The position numbers were made by a program, and so were the translations under genes. A DNA stretch of 17,313 nucleotides from Fibrobacter sp. UBA1313 (GTDB taxonomy: Bacteria; Fibrobacterota; Fibrobacteria; Fibrobacterales; Fibrobacteraceae): contig DBTP01000127.1 of the NCBI GenBank assembly GCA_002307115.1, positions 1 through 17,313 on the forward strand. The letters run 5' to 3'. Positions 7,115 to 14,467 of this stretch are shown here, piece after piece. The notes below the pieces were generated by a model. It ran no database searches. It was not told the origin of the DNA and was given only the letters and a program-made list of their open reading frames with translations. How positions within the stretch are numbered: the first letter of the stretch is position 1; every line of letters begins with the position of its first letter.

Positions 7115-7716
7115 CACTTTCCCACGTTTTCCGAATGAATGCGGTATTCATAACCGCGAAGATGATTCGTTAAATGAATTTCATTTTTATTACGTTCAAT
7201 CGTAATAATTTTTTTGCCCTCTGTAGAAATAATCCGGCGCGATTCATCACCTTGAATCGTTTCTTCGAACTCAAGATGGGAAGCCTCAATCACCTTACGC
7301 ACTTTTTCTGTCTCATAAAAGCAGAGCTGAAAATCGGCAATGATATATTGTGGCTTTATTTTTTCCGTATCCATGATGCGACTCGAAAAAAACAAACTAT
7401 CGCTGGTGTAGCTCACTTCAGCAATAGTGGCACCCATGCTGCCAAAAAGAGTCACAGAAAGAATGGTATCGTTGGCCATCACCCATGCTTCAAAAAGAGA
7501 TGTTTCTCCGTTATGAATAGCTTCAATTCTTTGGGCGCCATCTACAGGAGTGCCCATTGCCGAAGGGGGGAGCAAATAGATGCGTTGCGTATCCGTCAAA
7601 TATACAGGAGACTCCAAATGGCCTCCGCGGGAAGCTTTTGTGCAAGAGCACAGCAGCAAAATCGACACCCCCAAGAGGAGGCCGATCCAGCGGAAAGAGA
7701 AAGAAGTAAATCTCAT
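7114..7716 (-). CDS. DUF3261-type lipoprotein of APE cluster
   Basis: A 200-residue predicted lipoprotein. The start is set at the ATG at 7716, 7 nt after the exporter stop; the same frame is open further upstream but only inside the exporter gene. From here the protein begins with a charged-hydrophobic signal peptide, MRFTSFSFRWIGLLLG, and a lipobox-like LCSC with C25 as the probable lipid site (a Cys at -2 is unusual). The body, with RIYLLPPSAMG, a repeated beta-rich pattern and DFQLCFYETEKVRKVI, resembles the small lipoproteins (DUF3261) found beside the exporter in APE clusters, called ApeN there. It probably sits in the outer membrane and helps place the exported pigment lipid, but its biochemical role is not known to me. 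The stop overlaps the next ATG by 1 nt. Confidence 0.82.
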   Translation of the reverse strand: MRFTSFSFRWIGLLLGVSILLLCSCTKASRGGHLESPVYLTDTQRIYLLPPSAMGTPVDGAQRIEAIHNGETSLFEAWVMANDTILSVTLFGSMGATIAEVSYTSDSLFFSSRIMDTEKIKPQYIIADFQLCFYETEKVRKVIEASHLEFEETIQGDESRRIISTEGKKIITIERNKNEIHLTNHLRGYEYRIHSENVGK

Positions 7717-7723
7717 ATTGCCA

Positions 7724-10105
7724 TTACTTTTGGGGACGAGTCCCGTTGAAAGGAGCAAGAAAAAAGCAGAAAGAAATACCAAACAAAACCGAAAGTCCAA
7801 AAGTAGAAACTGGAGCGAAAGAGCTCAGGCCCAAAGCCCCAAAAGAGAGCAACGTGGTCACTACCGAAAGAAGTACCGCAAGCATGGTAGTCCGCATCGT
7901 CTTCGCATTTTCCTTAAAAAACAAAGAATAATCGATACCGATACTCAGCGTAAGGATGGCTCCGACAATCGCAAAGAAGTTGTAGGGGATGCCTAAATGA
8001 CCCAAAAGACTCGCGGCAATGATACATGCCAAAAGTGGCGTACGAATAATGCGGAAGGCCGTTCTAAATCCATACACAAACGAGAGCAAAACAAGAACCA
8101 ACGCATAGGCGAGAATCACGAGACCGAGTGCAATGTGCGAAAGCCGTGTGAGTTCATGACCAATGTCTGTCATCTTATCCACGAAATACACCGAATCCAT
8201 TTCCGAAGCCATCTTTTTAAACACAGCTTGATCTTTGGCATGTAAAGGCAACACGGCACTATAGTAAACGCCCTCAATTTTACCCAACCAAAGGGTATTC
8301 AGCATGAAACTCAGATTCGAAGGCCACTGGGAATCCATAGTCACCGTCGCTTTCGATGCGGCATTAAAATCCGCCAAAAATTTTTCATTTTCTGCGGCAC
8401 CAAAACCTAACTGTGTGAGCTGATTTTCTGATGATGGAATCAATTTTTCGCGAATCAAAGAATAAGTGTGGTTTTGCGTCGCCAGTGATGGCACAAAGAG
8501 AGTGGTCGCCATGTATGAGGAAAGTTGTCCCTTCTCTTTTTCAGCATCCAGACGAGAGCACAAACGTTCTTCTCTTTGTAGCACGTCTTCCGGGGATTGA
8601 CCAGAAATGATAAAGAACCAACCTGAAGTGCCGAGATTCATGACACGCGCAGCAAGCTGTTCTGATTTTTTGAGATGATCGGACATACTATAAAGTCCGC
8701 GGATATCGTTTGCCATGTTGAGGCGCATCAAACCCGAAATAATTACGGCAATGGCCACAATCCAAATGCAGATCCATGCGGGGCGTTTCAGTGCAAAAAT
8801 TCGAGAATAAATGTTCAACAGGAGATCTGCGGCTTTCAAAGGAACCATACGTTTTTCAACAGTCGGTAATTTGAGGTTCGGGAAAATAATCATGATGGTT
8901 AATAAAGAACTTAACAGCCCAGCAAAAGAGAAGAGTGCCATCTGTTTCAAGAGTGGAAACGGAGCGAGCATTACCGCGATGTAACCCGCTTCAGTTGTCA
9001 AGAAACCGAGAATTACACCTCTGAAAATATGCGCACGAACATCAAAACCCGTTTTGTTCTCTTTACTGCTTTTCCAGTCCATAAAGAAATGCACAGAGTA
9101 ATCAATACAAATACCAATGAGACTCGTGCCAAAAACGAAAGTAAAAATGTGAATTTCTTTAAATGCCCATAACGTACAACATAAAGCGGTCAAACCCGCT
9201 ACAAAGATATATCCAATAACCATCATCAGGGGAAGTGGGGAGCGAAAAACGAAAATAAACAAAATGATAATGGCAAGCATGGAAATAAGGCTGATGATCA
9301 TCACCTCGTTCTGTGCATTGCTAGAGCTCTCATAGCTGTGAAACGGAACTCCCGAAAAAGCGATACGAAGGCCTGGAGTTTCTTTTTCCATTTTGGCACA
9401 AAGTTCATTGATGCGGCCAATAATATGGCCCTCTTTTGCAATAGCAGAAACCTGGGGAGCAAGGCTTCCACTGAGCATCACATATTGAACTCCGCTATCG
9501 CTTGCGACAAGTACATTCTCTTTAATGCCAAAAGCGAGACTCGAAAAGAGAGAAGAAGAGAGATAGCGATGGAAGCTATTTTCGCCTAATAAAAAAGGAT
9601 CTTTTGCAAGGTTATCTAAAGAAGAAAATTGAAAGGCCCCATAGACAGAGCTCAACGCATCAGAGCGAATGCGATCAACCTCGCCTTTTTCTAACTGCCT
9701 CACCATTTCGGGACCTTGCATTTGGTAACGATGGACAAACAAGAAATTTTGAATTTCCTGCATAGAAGAGGGATCTACGTACAACCGCACGGTATCTAAA
9801 GATTTATCTTCTTTTATTGCCGCATATAAAGTTTCAGAAGCTCTTTTGGCGGTTTCAAAATTCTCATGGCCCACCAACACATAGAACTGCGAAATGGTTT
9901 TGGAACTTAAAGCGCGTTCCGCCTCGCTAACCTTATGCAATTCATGCGAAGCGGGTAAAACGGAATACAAATCGGTATTGATATTAATCGGATAAAGAAA
10001 AAGAGGAATTCCAATAAGCACCAAATGGAATACAATCCAAAAAGCCACCATAGGGCGGTTCCATTGACCGTTTCCAAAATGCTTTTTAAGGACGTCCGAA
10101 AGCAT
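7724..10105 (-). CDS. MMPL/RND-type exporter of APE cluster
   Basis: A 793-residue inner-membrane transporter of the RND/MMPL (COG4258) kind, thought to move the finished aryl polyene lipid outward using the proton gradient. The fold is two repeats of one helix, a large periplasmic domain, and five helices. Helices lie near 20-38, 268-287, 291-313, 321-342, 360-384, 388-409, 443-461 and then five between about 657 and 785; periplasmic loops span about 40-262 and 462-650. The paired helix motifs GICIDYSVHF (D335) and SIGIDYSLFF (D725) carry the acidic residues expected for proton coupling. The ATG at 10105 lies inside the LolA-like gene (20 nt overlap) with AAGGA 6 nt ahead, so the two are coupled. 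No separate membrane-fusion protein or TolC is coded nearby, consistent with hand-off to the LolA-like protein. Confidence 0.93.
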   Translation of the reverse strand: MLSDVLKKHFGNGQWNRPMVAFWIVFHLVLIGIPLFLYPININTDLYSVLPASHELHKVSEAERALSSKTISQFYVLVGHENFETAKRASETLYAAIKEDKSLDTVRLYVDPSSMQEIQNFLFVHRYQMQGPEMVRQLEKGEVDRIRSDALSSVYGAFQFSSLDNLAKDPFLLGENSFHRYLSSSLFSSLAFGIKENVLVASDSGVQYVMLSGSLAPQVSAIAKEGHIIGRINELCAKMEKETPGLRIAFSGVPFHSYESSSNAQNEVMIISLISMLAIIILFIFVFRSPLPLMMVIGYIFVAGLTALCCTLWAFKEIHIFTFVFGTSLIGICIDYSVHFFMDWKSSKENKTGFDVRAHIFRGVILGFLTTEAGYIAVMLAPFPLLKQMALFSFAGLLSSLLTIMIIFPNLKLPTVEKRMVPLKAADLLLNIYSRIFALKRPAWICIWIVAIAVIISGLMRLNMANDIRGLYSMSDHLKKSEQLAARVMNLGTSGWFFIISGQSPEDVLQREERLCSRLDAEKEKGQLSSYMATTLFVPSLATQNHTYSLIREKLIPSSENQLTQLGFGAAENEKFLADFNAASKATVTMDSQWPSNLSFMLNTLWLGKIEGVYYSAVLPLHAKDQAVFKKMASEMDSVYFVDKMTDIGHELTRLSHIALGLVILAYALVLVLLSFVYGFRTAFRIIRTPLLACIIAASLLGHLGIPYNFFAIVGAILTLSIGIDYSLFFKENAKTMRTTMLAVLLSVVTTLLSFGALGLSSFAPVSTFGLSVLFGISFCFFLAPFNGTRPQK

Positions 10106-10733
10106 CTTTTTCCTTGGGCTCTAAGTCCTCAGAGTATTTATGTGCAGAAAATTCGTATCGCGTTAAATCCTGATTTCCGTCCTTAATGAGAACACTATTG
10201 AGGGTCAGATCCCCATTAAGTTCTATGGACGAAATAATGGAGCGAACCACGTCTTCTTTCGGTATCAAGCCCAATTTCCATTGATTCCCTTGCACACTAA
10301 AGAAAATGTTGAACTGAGAATAAAGCGCTTTGGGTTTCCCCGAAAATACCGCTTGAATGGTATTGGAAAACTCCCGGAATGCCGCATTGTCTGAAGCATC
10401 CAAGGTACTATTCTTGCCTTGAGGTGTCTTTTGTACAATCTTATCAGAAGTAATCACTAAGGTTGAAGGGAAAGGCTTTTGAGTATCCCAAATAATGCCG
10501 TTCCCATCAGCGATGACAAACGTACCTTCTGAAATAAAAGTTCTAGAAATGCGCGTAATCGTTTTGGTCTGCTTAAAATTTCCACGAGTCACTTTATGGG
10601 CAGCAAGAATGGAGAACGATTTTTCGAGCACTGGACGATTTTCTGCCTGAAGAGGAAAATCATAAACAGAGCCTGCAAAGCTCACGCCCAGCAACACAAG
10701 GACTAAAAATGAGAAAAGGAAACCTTTAGGCAT
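10086..10733 (-). CDS. LolA-like outer-membrane lipoprotein carrier protein (APE cluster)
   Basis: About 215 residues with a cleavable signal peptide (MPKGFLFSFLVLVLLGVSFA, then GS) and no lipobox Cys, so it is probably soluble in the periplasm. The stretch NFKQTKTITRISRTFISEG followed by GTFVIADGNGIIWDT and PFPSTLVIT is the typical pattern of LolA-like proteins that accompany MMPL exporters in APE clusters. It likely receives the pigment lipid from the exporter and carries it across the periplasm. The start is chosen at the ATG at 10733, 8 nt inside the thioesterase gene, because AGGAAG lies 9 nt ahead; an ATG at 10739 is two codons earlier but only 3 nt from that site. Longer forms reaching 10799 would bury the signal peptide. 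The end overlaps the exporter gene by 20 nt. Confidence 0.87.
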   Translation of the reverse strand: MPKGFLFSFLVLVLLGVSFAGSVYDFPLQAENRPVLEKSFSILAAHKVTRGNFKQTKTITRISRTFISEGTFVIADGNGIIWDTQKPFPSTLVITSDKIVQKTPQGKNSTLDASDNAAFREFSNTIQAVFSGKPKALYSQFNIFFSVQGNQWKLGLIPKEDVVRSIISSIELNGDLTLNSVLIKDGNQDLTRYEFSAHKYSEDLEPKEKDAFGRP

Positions 10734-11172
10734 CCGCATTTTCTTCCTGTATTTTGATGTATTCATGAACCCTGTCCATAAAACACTGAGGAGACACAAA
10801 ACAAGATTCCATGGTTTTCATATCAATCGCCATCTGCATGCTTTCCGCTTTATTCAGCACGGTACCCGATTCTGCATCGCAAAAAACATACCCGATTTTG
10901 AGACAGTTTTCATATTCAAGCAAAGTGGCCGTGATACGCACTCTTTGCATAAAACGAAGCGAGCGAATGTACTTGAGTTTAATTTCAACCACAGGCCAGG
11001 CGTAGCCGCTTTTTTCCATGTCGAGATACTGGTAGTGAAGCGCCGTCAGCAAGGCACAACGCGCCACTTCCATATACTTCACATAATTTCCATGCCAAAC
11101 GATCTGCATGGAATCCACATCGTAGAACTCTACATTAAACTCAACGTCAATACTGATTGGTTTATTTGCCAT
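10726..11172 (-). CDS. Acyl-CoA/acyl-ACP thioesterase, 4-hydroxybenzoyl-CoA thioesterase type
   Basis: A 148-residue single hotdog-fold thioesterase. FYDVDSMQIVWHGNYVKYMEVAR holds the family signature, and D20 of DVDSM lines up with the catalytic Asp of 4-hydroxybenzoyl-CoA thioesterases. It would hydrolyse an acyl thioester on CoA or ACP, either releasing the finished polyene or clearing stalled chains; the sequence does not say which. Its place between the ammonia lyase and the LolA-like gene is the usual one in APE clusters, where it is ApeK. The ATG at 11172 is 1 nt after the lyase stop (TAATATG), with only a weak GGAA upstream. The last codons overlap the LolA-like start. Call firm as a family, role inferred. 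Confidence 0.92.
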   Translation of the reverse strand: MANKPISIDVEFNVEFYDVDSMQIVWHGNYVKYMEVARCALLTALHYQYLDMEKSGYAWPVVEIKLKYIRSLRFMQRVRITATLLEYENCLKIGYVFCDAESGTVLNKAESMQMAIDMKTMESCFVSPQCFMDRVHEYIKIQEENADA

Positions 11173-11173
11173 A

Positions 11174-12703
11174 TTAGAAATTCCAGAATTTTTCTCTGAT
11201 CAAAGAAATAGTTTTACGAAGTTCCTTATCCAAGGGGCGATCTTCCACTAAAGGCGCAAAGAAGCTGAACGTTTTGTCATAAGTATCTTGCACACCCACC
11301 ATTTGTTCCTGGGTGATTTCTTTCTTTTCGAGACGAATGTGGAGCGCTTGAGTAGCGGCAAGCAACATGGCCGCCAATACCTGCTCCGTTAATTCGATAA
11401 TGCGAATGCAATCTCTCGCCGCAATGGTACCCATGCTCACTTTATCTTGGTTATGACATTCCGTAGAGCGGGAGAATACGCTCATAGGCATGGTTGCTTT
11501 GAGCGCTTCTGCGGTCCACGCGGAAACAGCAATCTGCACCGCTTTGAATCCGTGGTTAAAAGAAATTTCCTTGACGCAACCCGTGAGATTTGCAGGCAAA
11601 CCGCGATTGAATTTAATATCCACAATCATCGCCATCTGACGATCGATCAAGTCCGCAGTGTTCGCCACAATGTTCTTGAGGGAATCCATCGCAAAGCAAA
11701 TATGACCGCCATAGAAATGACCTCCATGGAACACGGAACGCGTTTCTGGATCCACCAGCGGATTATCGTTCGCGCTATTCATTTCGATCTCAATCATCTG
11801 ACGCATCAGAGGACTCGCATCGTAAAACATACCGATCACATGCGGAGCACAACGTAAAGAATAGGAATCTTGAATCTTTTCAGGAACAATGCCGTTCACC
11901 GCATTAATGGCGAGGGCGTCGCGCACCTTTTCTGCAGCAAGCATCAAACCCGGGTGTGGTTTCACATCAAAAAGGCGCTTATAGAAATGGTAACGATTTC
12001 CCTTAAGGGCAATCACGTTCATCGCCGTCAAACGGCAAGCCATATCGCTAAGGTACTCTGCACGGGAATACGCCATGCAAGCGACAGCATTCATCACCGC
12101 CGTCCCATTCATAATGGCTATCGCTTCTTTAGGGCGGAATCTATAAATCGGAATATTCAATTCACGGAGCACATCAGAAGCTTCGCGTTTTTCGCCCTTG
12201 TAAAGGACTTCACGTTCCCCAATCAAAGTACCCGCCAAATAAGAAAGCGGAGTCAAGTCGCCACTCGCGCCTACAGAACCCTCTTCAGGGATCAAAGGCA
12301 GAATATCGTGATCCAAAAGGTTCACAATCGCACGGAGCAAATTCATGCTCACCCCAGAAAATCCTTGCGCAAGCGTATTCAAGCGAACGAGTATAATCGC
12401 ACGCGTCGTCTCAGGATCAAAAAAGTCACCAAGTCCGCAACCGTGAAAACGAGAAAGGTGTACAGGCAAATCATAGTAGTGTTCTGGAGAAACCGTCTGC
12501 GTACAAGAATCACCATATCCGGTGGTCACGCCATAAATGCCACCATGTTCGGCCAAGGCTTCATCAAGGAACGTTGCACCCGCATCAATCATCTTTACGA
12601 ATTCTGGAGATTCGTTCAACTTCACGGTGCTTTTTCCTTGAGCGACCGCGACCACATCTTCAATGGTCAAACGGCCTTTGCCGACTTCAACTACGTTTTT
12701 CAT
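11174..12703 (-). CDS. Aromatic amino acid ammonia lyase (HAL/PAL/TAL family)
   Basis: A 509-residue MIO-dependent lyase that removes ammonia from an aromatic amino acid. The Ala-Ser-Gly triad forming the MIO group is at 146-148 in GSVGASGDL. Other family landmarks are Y57 in YGVTTGYG, Y281 in QDSYSLRC, and NSANDNPLVD. The segment NQDKVSMG places a Gln (Q419) where histidine lyases have the Glu of QEDHVS, as in phenylalanine and tyrosine lyases. The selectivity pair reads F86-H87 in SRFHGCGLG, which does not match a textbook TAL (HL), PAL (FL) or HAL (SH) pair. Inferred product: coumarate or cinnamate as the aryl starter. The ATG at 12703 overlaps the acyltransferase stop as TAATG with AGGAAG ahead, which decides the start; a 20-codon extension to 12763 would lie wholly inside the acyltransferase gene and is rejected. 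A plain histidine lyase is unlikely in this context. Confidence 0.92.
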   Translation of the reverse strand: MKNVVEVGKGRLTIEDVVAVAQGKSTVKLNESPEFVKMIDAGATFLDEALAEHGGIYGVTTGYGDSCTQTVSPEHYYDLPVHLSRFHGCGLGDFFDPETTRAIILVRLNTLAQGFSGVSMNLLRAIVNLLDHDILPLIPEEGSVGASGDLTPLSYLAGTLIGEREVLYKGEKREASDVLRELNIPIYRFRPKEAIAIMNGTAVMNAVACMAYSRAEYLSDMACRLTAMNVIALKGNRYHFYKRLFDVKPHPGLMLAAEKVRDALAINAVNGIVPEKIQDSYSLRCAPHVIGMFYDASPLMRQMIEIEMNSANDNPLVDPETRSVFHGGHFYGGHICFAMDSLKNIVANTADLIDRQMAMIVDIKFNRGLPANLTGCVKEISFNHGFKAVQIAVSAWTAEALKATMPMSVFSRSTECHNQDKVSMGTIAARDCIRIIELTEQVLAAMLLAATQALHIRLEKKEITQEQMVGVQDTYDKTFSFFAPLVEDRPLDKELRKTISLIREKFWNF

Positions 12704-13713
12704 TATTTCGCTTCCTGGTTTGTTGTCTCTGGTAATAGGCCCGATAAAACAGGCTTTGTCCAAAATTCAAAAAAGTTATACCATTGATAGGGGTGTTCCA
12801 CACAATGTTTTTCGAGTGTTTCCGCATACTCAAAAGCCATGTTCTGCACTCTATTCATACGCTCTTTCCGGGTGCCGCAAGTCTCCACCTTCGCTTTTTG
12901 AATATGCATTTCACAAGGGGATTGAATATTGAGATCTCGTTTGCGCAAAGCAAAAGCATAATAAATCGGAGCGCCAATAATACTCGTGAGCAAAAAAGTA
13001 CCCCAAGGGAAATAAGCGAGTTCACCCAAAAAGGGGACAGCGACCGTGCGATTCATCGTATGAGTCGAGGTTCTATCCCCCGCAATGACCACCAGATTTC
13101 CTTTTTCAATTTCACCCTGCATCCAGATGACGGTATCCGTTCCCACGGAATTCGCATCTACAATTTCCGTCATTAATGTGGGATTCAACTGCTTCAAAAT
13201 TTCGTTGAATTTGGCCGTCCCTGAAAAATCAATCACAGGAATCACCTTGAAAGAACGACTCGCGTGAGTTTTTTTAACACCCGTCAACGCACGAAGTGTT
13301 TCCATGTTCCCTAAGTGGGAGCAAATCAAGCAAGCGCCCTTCCCTTCATTAAGCTGGTTCACCAACGCATCAATATCATCGTTTTGCAATTCGACTTTTG
13401 ATAACGCGCCTCCATCTTTCCAGCATGCAATTTTTTCCACCATGGAAAGCGCAAAAGAAAACATGTGCTTATAAACAGCAAAGAATGTGGGCTTTGGTAA
13501 ACCCGTCGCAGACACTTTGGAAAGCTTCGCAAGATACATATAAGAAAGACGACGATCTTCTTTTGCTCCGAGAAAGAAAAAGAAGGTCACCACGGCAACG
13601 ATCGCATTCATGATAACACCCGGACAGGTACGGACCACCCAAGAGAAAAAACGGAACTGCCACAAGCCAGCGCCATATTCTTTCTTTTTAGACCAATGGA
13701 TTCCGTTTGTCAT
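12703..13713 (-). CDS. LpxL/HtrB-type lysophospholipid acyltransferase (APE cluster)
   Basis: A 336-residue member of the lipid A late acyltransferase family (LPLAT). The start WSKKKEYGAGLWQFRFFSW and a hydrophobic helix (about 30-48) anchor it at the inner membrane. The catalytic H-X4-E motif is H133 to E138 in CSHLGNMETL, and AGDRTS (R214) is a second family block. It would transfer an acyl group, either a normal fatty acid or the polyene itself, onto a glycolipid acceptor. In enterobacterial APE clusters this domain is fused behind a glycosyltransferase (ApeJ); here it is its own gene starting 7 nt after the glycosyltransferase stop, with no clear ribosome site, so translation probably depends on the upstream gene. 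Its stop overlaps the lyase start. Family call firm, acceptor unknown. Confidence 0.92.
   Translation of the reverse strand: MTNGIHWSKKKEYGAGLWQFRFFSWVVRTCPGVIMNAIVAVVTFFFFLGAKEDRRLSYMYLAKLSKVSATGLPKPTFFAVYKHMFSFALSMVEKIACWKDGGALSKVELQNDDIDALVNQLNEGKGACLICSHLGNMETLRALTGVKKTHASRSFKVIPVIDFSGTAKFNEILKQLNPTLMTEIVDANSVGTDTVIWMQGEIEKGNLVVIAGDRTSTHTMNRTVAVPFLGELAYFPWGTFLLTSIIGAPIYYAFALRKRDLNIQSPCEMHIQKAKVETCGTRKERMNRVQNMAFEYAETLEKHCVEHPYQWYNFFEFWTKPVLSGLLPETTNQEAK
12711..12716 (-). promoter_or_regulatory. Ribosome binding site deciding the ammonia-lyase start
   Basis: On the minus strand AGGAAG lies 7 nt before the ATG at 12703, inside the last codons of the acyltransferase gene. With the TAATG stop/start overlap it supports the shorter lyase protein over the longer open frame. 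Confidence 0.7.
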
Positions 13714-13720
13714 ATCTTAT

Positions 13721-14467
13721 TCAACGCTTAGAAAAATGACGCCATAAAAGTCGTGGAAGACGTATTAACATTCCAAAGAACAAAAACGTGTGCGTTTTAG
13801 AAATGGCCAAATTATCCTGCAACATCCGGAAATTGGAAATGCCACCTTCCGGGTAAATGACCTTGACTGGGTAGAAATACATTTTGATGCCCGCCCAATT
13901 CAATCGAACAAGCACTTCAATATCAAAGCCCATACGATAATCGAAAAATCCCTTATTCAACACGGAGCGAATCTTTTCCAAAGGATACATGCGAAATCCA
14001 CACATCGCATCCGGGATGGTGCAAGAAAGCGTCTCCACCATCACCCAAAAATTCGTAATCAAGCGACCTCTTTCACGAGACTTGGGCACCGAAATATCAT
14101 ACGTGGGCAAACCCGCAATAAGGCCTTCCGGGTGTTTCTTCGCCGCTTTGCAAAAGAACGAAACGTTACTCAGATCATGCTGTCCATCCGCATCAATTTG
14201 AAGGGCATGTGTATACCCCAATTCAATCGCTTTCTTGAGTCCTTCGCAAACCGCAAAACCCTTTCCCCCATTCACAGGGTAAGAGACCAATGTTGATGTA
14301 GGAAAATCTTGATTGACTGCAATGAGAGCCTCCTTGGACGCTCCCACGTTGCCATCATCGACCAAAATTGACGGGATATCCATCAGAGAAAGTGCACGCA
14401 CCACAGCACCCACAGTTTCACCATGCTTATACACAGGAATAACAGCGCAAATTTTCAATTCAGACAT
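13721..14467 (-). CDS. Glycosyltransferase family 2 (APE lipid assembly)
   Basis: A 248-residue GT-A fold family 2 glycosyltransferase. CAVIPVYKHGETVGAVVRAL opens the nucleotide-sugar domain, VDDG (36-39) and the DxD motif in QIDADGQHD (D92, D94) bind the sugar nucleotide and metal, and GGISNFRM lies toward the end, followed by a hydrophobic C-terminal segment (about 224-242). It likely adds a sugar to the lipid head that carries the polyene, at the cytoplasmic face of the inner membrane. The ATG at 14467 overlaps the previous stop (TAATG), with GGAGAAGG just ahead. In enterobacterial clusters the same domain is fused to the acyltransferase; here the two are neighbours. Sugar donor and acceptor cannot be read from the sequence. 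Confidence 0.92.
   Translation of the reverse strand: MSELKICAVIPVYKHGETVGAVVRALSLMDIPSILVDDGNVGASKEALIAVNQDFPTSTLVSYPVNGGKGFAVCEGLKKAIELGYTHALQIDADGQHDLSNVSFFCKAAKKHPEGLIAGLPTYDISVPKSRERGRLITNFWVMVETLSCTIPDAMCGFRMYPLEKIRSVLNKGFFDYRMGFDIEVLVRLNWAGIKMYFYPVKVIYPEGGISNFRMLQDNLAISKTHTFLFFGMLIRLPRLLWRHFSKR

Noticed and set aside
7114..7800. Longer start for the lipoprotein at 7800
   Set aside because: The first 28 codons lie inside the exporter gene and would place the lipoprotein signal peptide in the interior.
11870..12787. Plus-strand open frame of 305 codons
   Set aside because: Antisense to the ammonia lyase; long only because of codon bias in the opposite strand, and the product is His/Arg-rich without any domain.
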